DNA of 64,000 nt from Uranotaenia lowii. Taxonomy: Eukaryota > Arthropoda > Insecta > Diptera > Culicidae. The translations under genes and the position numbers were made by a program. Positions 58,401-64,000 of the stretch are shown in pieces (the first letter of the stretch is position 1; each line of letters opens with the position of its first letter). The stretch spans positions 155,464,334 through 155,528,333 of the forward strand of contig NC_073692.1 in assembly GCF_029784155.1 (NCBI RefSeq), given 5' to 3'. The notes below the pieces were generated by a model. The model had not been told where the DNA came from. It ran no database searches and saw nothing but the letters and a program-made list of their open reading frames with translations.

Positions 58401-61400
58401 AAAGGCCAGAAAACGCATTTTAAAGTTTTGATCCCAAATTAAGCTCAGAATGGCCGAAAAACGCTTCTAAAGGCCAGAAAACGCATTTTAAAGTTGTGAT
58501 CCCAAATAAAGCTCTGAGTGGCCGAAAAACGCTTCTAAAGGCCAGAAAACGCATTTTAAAGTTGTGATCCCAATTTAAGCTCAGAATCCCCGAAAAACGC
58601 TTCTAAAGGCCAGAAAACGCATTTTAAAGTTGTGATCCCAAATTAAGCTCAGAATGGCCGAAAAACGCTTCTAAAGGTCAGAAAACGCATTTTAAAGTTG
58701 TAATCCCAAATTAAGCTCAGAATCCCCGAAAAACGCTTCTAAAGGCCAGAAAACGCATTTTAAAGTTTTGATCCCAAATTAAGCTCAGAATGGCCGAAAA
58801 ACGCTTCTAAAGGCCAGAAAACGCATTTTAAAGTTGTGATCCCAAATTAAGCTCAGAATGGCCGAAAAACGCTTCTAAAGGCCAGAAAACGCATTTTAAA
58901 GTTGTGATCCCAAATTAAGCTCAGAATGGCCGAAAAACGCTTCTAAAGGCCAGAAAACGCATTTTAAAGTTGTGATCCCAAATTAAGCTCAGAATGGCCG
59001 AAAAACGCTTCTAAAGGCCAGAAAACGCATTTTAAAGTTGTGATCCCAATTTAAGCTCAGAATCCCCGAAAAACGCTTCTAAAGGCCAGAAAACGCATTT
59101 TAAAGTTGTGATCCCAAATTAAGCTCAGAATGGCCGAAAAACGCTTCTAAAGGCCTGAAAACGCATTTTAAAGTTTTGATCCCAAATTAAGCTCAGAATG
59201 GCCGAAAAACGCTTCTAAAGGCCAGAAAACGCATTTTAAAGTTGTGATCCCAAATTAAGCTCAGAATGGCCGAAAAACGCTTCTAAAGGCCAGAAAACGC
59301 ATTTTAAAGTTGTGATCCCAAATTAAGCTAAGAATCCCCGAAAAACGCTTCTAAAGGCCAGAAAACGCATTTTAAAGTTGTGATCCCAAATTAAGCTCAG
59401 AATGGCTGAAAAACGCTTCTAAAGGCCAGAAAACGCATTTTAAAGTTGTGATCCCAAATTAAGCTCAGAATCCCCGAAAAACGCTTCTAAAGGCCAGAAA
59501 ACGCATTTTAAAGTTGTGATCCCCAATTAAGCTCAGAATCCCCGAAAAACGCTTCTAAAGGCCAGAAAACGCATTTTAAAGTTGTGATCCCAAATTAAGC
59601 TAAGAATGGCCGAAAAACGCTTCTAAAGGCCAGAAAACGCATTTTAAAGTTGTGATCCCAAATTAAGCTCAGAATCCCCGAAAAACGCTTCTAAAGACCA
59701 GAAAACGCATTTTAAAGTTGTGATCCCAAATTAAGCTAAGAATGGCCGAAAAACGCTTCTAAAGGCCAGAAAACGCATTTTAAAGTTGTGATCCCAAATT
59801 AAGCTCAGAATGGCTGAAAAACGCTTCTAAAGGCCAGAAAACGCATTTTAAAGTTGTGATCCCAAATTAAGCTCAGAATCCCCGAAAAACGCTTCTAAAG
59901 ACCAGAAAACGCATTTTAAAGTTGTGATCCCAAATTAAGCTCAGAATGGCCGAAAAACGCTTCTAAAGGCCAGAAAACGCATTTTAAAGTTGTGATCCCA
60001 AATTAAGCTAAGAATCCCCGAAAAACGCTTCTAAAGGCCAGAAAACGCATTTTAAAGTTGTGATCCCAAATTAAGCTCAGAATGGCTGAAAAACGCTTCT
60101 AAAGGCCAGAAAACGCATTTTAAAGTTGTGATCCCCAATTAAGCTCAGAATCCCCGAAAAACGCTTCTAAAGGCCAGATAACGCATTTTAAAGTTGTGAT
60201 CCCAAATTAAGCTCAGAATCCCCGAAAAACGCTTCTAATGGCCAGAAAACGCATTTTAAAGTTTTGATCCCAAATTAAGCTCAGAATGGCCGAAAAACGC
60301 TTCTAAAGGCCAGAAAACGCATTTTAAAGTTGTAATCCCAAATTAAGCTCAGAATCCCCGAAAAACGCTTCTAAAGGCCAGAAAACGCATTTTAAAGTTT
60401 TGATCCCAAATTAAGCTCAGAATGGCCGAAAAACGCTTCTAAAGGTCAGAAAACGCATTTTAAAGTTGTAATCCCAAATTAAGCTCAGAATCCCCGAAAA
60501 ACGCTTCTAAAGGCCAGAAAACGCATTTTAAAGTTGTGATCCCAAATTAAGCTCAGAATGGCCGAAAAACGCTTCTAAAGGCCAGAAAACGCATTTTAAA
60601 GTTGTGATCCCAAATAAAGCTCTGAGTGGCCGAAAAACGCTTCTAAAGGCCAGAAAACGCATTTTAAAGTTGTGATCCCAATTTAAGCTCAGAATCCCCG
60701 AAAAACGCTTCTAAAGGCCAGAAAACGCATTTTAAAGTTGTAATCCCAAATTAAGCTCAGAATGGCCGAAAAACGCTTCTAAAGGCCAGAAAACGCATTT
60801 TAAAGTTTTGATCCCAAATTAAGCTCAGAATGGCCGAAAAACGCTTCTAAAGGTCAGAAAACGCATTTTAAAGTTGTAATCCCAATTTAAGCTCAGAATC
60901 CCCGAAAAACGCTTCTAAAGGCCAGAAAACGCATTTTAAAGTTGTGATCCCAAATTAAGCTCAGAATGGCCGAAAAACGCTTCTAAAGGTCAGAAAACGC
61001 ATTTTAAAGTTGTAATCCCAAATTAAGCTCAGAATCCCCGAAAAACGCTTCTAAAGGCCAGAAAACGCATTTTAAAGTTTTGATCCCAAATTAAGCTCAG
61101 AATGGCCGAAAAACGCTTCTAAAGGCCAGAAAACGCATTTTAAAGTTGTGATCCCAAATTAAGCTCAGAATGGCCGAAAAACGCTTCTAAAGGCCAGAAA
61201 ACGCATTTTAAAGTTGTGATCCCAAATTAAGCTCAGAATGGCCGAAAAACGCTTCTAAAGGCCAGAAAACGCATTTTAAAGTTGTGATCCCAAATTAAGC
61301 TCAGAATGGCCGAAAAACGCTTCTAAAGGCCAGAAAACGCATTTTAAAGTTGTGATCCCAATTTAAGCTCAGAATCCCCGAAAAACGCTTCTAAAGGCCA

Positions 61401-64000
61401 GAAAACGCATTTTAAAGTTGTGATCCCAAATTAAGCTCAGAATGGCCGAAAAACGCTTCTAAAGGCCTGAAAACGCATTTTAAAGTTTTGATCCCAAATT
61501 AAGCTCAGAATGGCCGAAAAACGCTTCTAAAGGCCAGAAAACGCATTTTAAAGTTGTGATCCCAAATTAAGCTCAGAATGGCCGAAAAACGCTTCTAAAG
61601 GCCAGAAAACGCATTTTAAAGTTGTGATCCCAAATTAAGCTAAGAATCCCCGAAAAACGCTTCTAAAGGCCAGAAAACGCATTTTAAAGTTGTGATCCCA
61701 AATTAAGCTCAGAATGGCTGAAAAACGCTTCTAAAGGCCAGAAAACGCATTTTAAAGTTGTGATCCCAAATTAAGCTCAGAATCCCCGAAAAACGCTTCT
61801 AAAGACCAGAAAACGCATTTTAAAGTTGTGATCCCCAATTAAGCTCAGAATCCCCGAAAAACGCTTCTAAAGGCCAGAAAACGCATTTTAAAGTTGTGAT
61901 CCCAAATTAAGCTAAGAATCCCCGAAAAACGCTTCTAAAGGCCAGAAAACGCATTTTAAAGTTGTGATCCCAAATTAAGCTCAGAATGGCTGAAAAACGC
62001 TTCTAAAGGCCAGAAAACGCATTTTAAAGTTGTGATCCCCAATTAAGCTCAGAATCCCCGAAAAACGCTTCTAAAGGCCAGAAAACGCATTTTAAAGTTG
62101 TGATCCCAAATTAAGCTCAGAATCCCCGAAAAACGCTTCTAATGGCCAGAAAACGCATTTTAAAGTTTTGATCCCAAATTAAGCTCAGAATGGCCGAAAA
62201 ACGCTTCTAAAGGCCAGAAAACGCATTTTAAAGTTGTAATCCCAAATTAAGCTCAGAATCCCCGAAAAACGCTTCTAAAGGCCAGAAAACGCATTTTAAA
62301 GTTTTGATCCCAAATTAAGCTCAGAATGGCCGAAAAACGCTTCTAAAGGTCAGAAAACGCATTTTAAAGTTGTAATCCCAAATTAAGCTCAGAATCCCCG
62401 AAAAACGCTTCTAAAGGCCAGAAAACGCATTTTAAAGTTGTGATCCCAAATTAAGCTCAGAATGGCCGAAAAACGCTTCTAAAGGCCAGAAAACGCATTT
62501 TAAAGTTGTGATCCCAAATAAAGCTCTGAGTGGCCGAAAAACGCTTCTAAAGGCCAGAAAACGCATTTTAAAGTTGTGATCCCAATTTAAGCTCAGAATC
62601 CCCGAAAAACGCTTCTAAAGGCCAGAAAACGCATTTTAAAGTTGTAATCCCAAATTAAGCTCAGAATCCCCGAAAAACGCTTCTAAAGGCCAGAAAACGC
62701 ATTTTAAAGTTTTGATCCCAAATTAAGCTCAGAATGGCCGAAAAACGCTTCTAAAGGTCAGAAAACGCATTTTAAAGTTGTAATCCCAATTTAAGCTCAG
62801 AATCCCCGAAAAACGCTTCTAAAGGCCAGAAAACGCATTTTAAAGTTGTGATCCCAAATTAAGCTCAGAATGGCCGAAAAACGCTTCTAAAGGTCAGAAA
62901 ACGCATTTTAAAGTTGTAATCCCAAATTAAGCTCAGAATCCCCGAAAAACGCTTCTAAAGGCCAGAAAACGCATTTTAAAGTTTTGATCCCAAATTAAGC
63001 TCAGAATGGCCGAAAAACGCTTCTAAAGGCCAGAAAACGCATTTTAAAGTTGTGATCCCAAATTAAGCTCAGAATGGCCGAAAAACGCTTCTAAAGGCCA
63101 GAAAACGCATTTTAAAGTTGTGATCCCAAATTAAGCTCAGAATGGCCGAAAAACGCTTCTAAAGGCCAGAAAACGCATTTTAAAGTTGTGATCCCAATTT
63201 AAGCTCAGAATCCCCGAAAAACGCTTCTAAAGGCCAGAAAACGCATTTTAAAGTTGTGATCCCAAATTAAGCTCAGAATGGCCGAAAAACGCTTCTAAAG
63301 GCCAGAAAACGCATTTTAAAGTTGTGATCCCAAATTAAGCTCAGAATGGCCGAAAAACGCTTCTAAAGGCCAGAAAACGCATTTTAAAGTTGTGATCCCA
63401 AATTAAGCTCAGAATGGCCGAAAAACGCTTCTAAAGGCCAGAAAACGCATTTTAAAGTTGTGATCCCAAATTAAGCTCAGAATGGCCGAAAAACGCTTCT
63501 AAAGGCCAGAAAACGCATTTTAAAGTTGTGATCCCAATTTAAGCTCAGAATCCCCGAAAAACGCTTCTAAAGGCCAGAAAACGCATTTTAAAGTTGTGAT
63601 CCCAAATTAAGCTCAGAATGGCCGAAAAACGCTTCTAAAGGCCTGAAAACGCATTTTAAAGTTTTGATCCCAAATTAAGCTCAGAATGGCCGAAAAACGC
63701 TTCTAAAGGCCAGAAAACGCATTTTAAAGTTGTGATCCCAAATTAAGCTCAGAATGGCCGAAAAACGCTTCTAAAGGCCAGAAAACGCATTTTAAAGTTG
63801 TGATCCCAAATTAAGCTCAGAATGGCCGAAAAACGCTTCTAAAGGCCAGAAAACGCATTTTAAAGTTGTGATCCCAAATTAAGCTCAGAATGGCCGAAAA
63901 ACGCTTCTAAAGGCCAGAAAACGCATTTTAAAGTTGTGATCCCAAATTAAGCTCAGAATGGCCGAAAAACGCTTCTAAAGGCCAGAAAACGCATTTTAAA
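31455..64000 (+). repeat. 68-bp satellite array, segment 4, continuing past the window
   Basis: About 479 monomers, all in the plus orientation, with no transposon insertion visible. The only clear phase change I found is a 1-bp deletion near 57037-57040 (GCTTTAAAGG for GCTTCTAAAGG). Variant markers show long-range duplications. TTATGGCCGG occurs at 38749, 40381, 40993, 41537, 42353, 43033 and 46297, always at multiples of 68. AAATAAAGCTCTGAG becomes common after 45 kb and marks a 1904-bp (28-unit) repeat at 60612 and 62516. Monomers have no coding capacity (68 is not a multiple of three, and stops recur). The array is still running at the window edge. Confidence 0.97.

Noticed and set aside
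14441..64000. CRISPR-like repeat array
   Set aside because: The whole 68-bp unit repeats with no unique spacers, no cas genes are present, and the context is eukaryotic; it is satellite DNA.

Overview
The window looks like heterochromatic or gene-poor DNA from an insect, most likely a dipteran and possibly a mosquito. The grounds are an AT-rich background, a non-LTR retrotransposon with a Drosophila-type Inr+DPE internal promoter, a BEL/Pao LTR element, hAT-like MITEs and a very large satellite array. The species assignment is inference. I see no host protein-coding gene, rRNA, tRNA or CRISPR. All convincing coding sequence belongs to transposable elements.

Layout. (1) 1-6.9 kb is AT-rich intergenic DNA with small repeats. 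These are two hairpins (909-1008, 1274-1367), a hAT-like MITE with an 8-bp target duplication (1471-1932), a second TIR element (about 1974-2513), a (TTGACAAAA)-type minisatellite (2646-2945 and degenerate stretches to 3.9 kb), two facing hAT-like ends (near 3030 and 3077) and a possible retroelement 3' end (about 3513-3776). (2) 6.4-13.6 kb is a nested structure. Two inverted copies of a short dispersed repeat (6441-6652, 13486-13639) enclose a 13-bp TCTGAA-type minisatellite. That array is interrupted by a 540-bp near-perfect foldback element (7279-7818) and then by an apparently full-length, intact L1/Tx1-like non-LTR retrotransposon (8384-13329; ORF1 with CCHC knuckle, ORF2 with endonuclease, RT and C-terminal CCHC, then poly(A)). 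(3) 14.44 kb to the window end is a tandem array of a 68-bp satellite, about 43 kb and about 637 monomers, all in one orientation, with several levels of higher-order repeat. It does not end inside the window.

The satellite holds three insertions. Two are identical 472-bp, 5'-truncated non-LTR fragments (15870-16341, 17034-17505). They came from one insertion that was then tandemly duplicated with its satellite context in a 1164-bp block. The third is a 5289-bp BEL/Pao-type LTR retrotransposon on the minus strand (26166-31454), with 446-bp LTRs in which I saw no difference and a 5-bp target duplication ATGGC. It carries one 763-codon ORF (gag-like domain, zinc knuckles, aspartic protease) and no recognisable RT, RNase H or integrase. 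It therefore looks like a recently moved non-autonomous element that depends on enzymes from elsewhere. Between its ORF and 3' LTR lie about four degenerate 250-bp repeats, each with a conserved GCCCC-N5-GGGGC hairpin.

The most interesting points are the gag-protease-only BEL/Pao element with its repeated hairpins and hydrophobic ORF tail, the foldback inside a symmetric minisatellite, the double poly(A) at the retrotransposon 3' end, and the satellite's internal duplication and higher-order structure, which also supplies natural empty sites for the LTR element.
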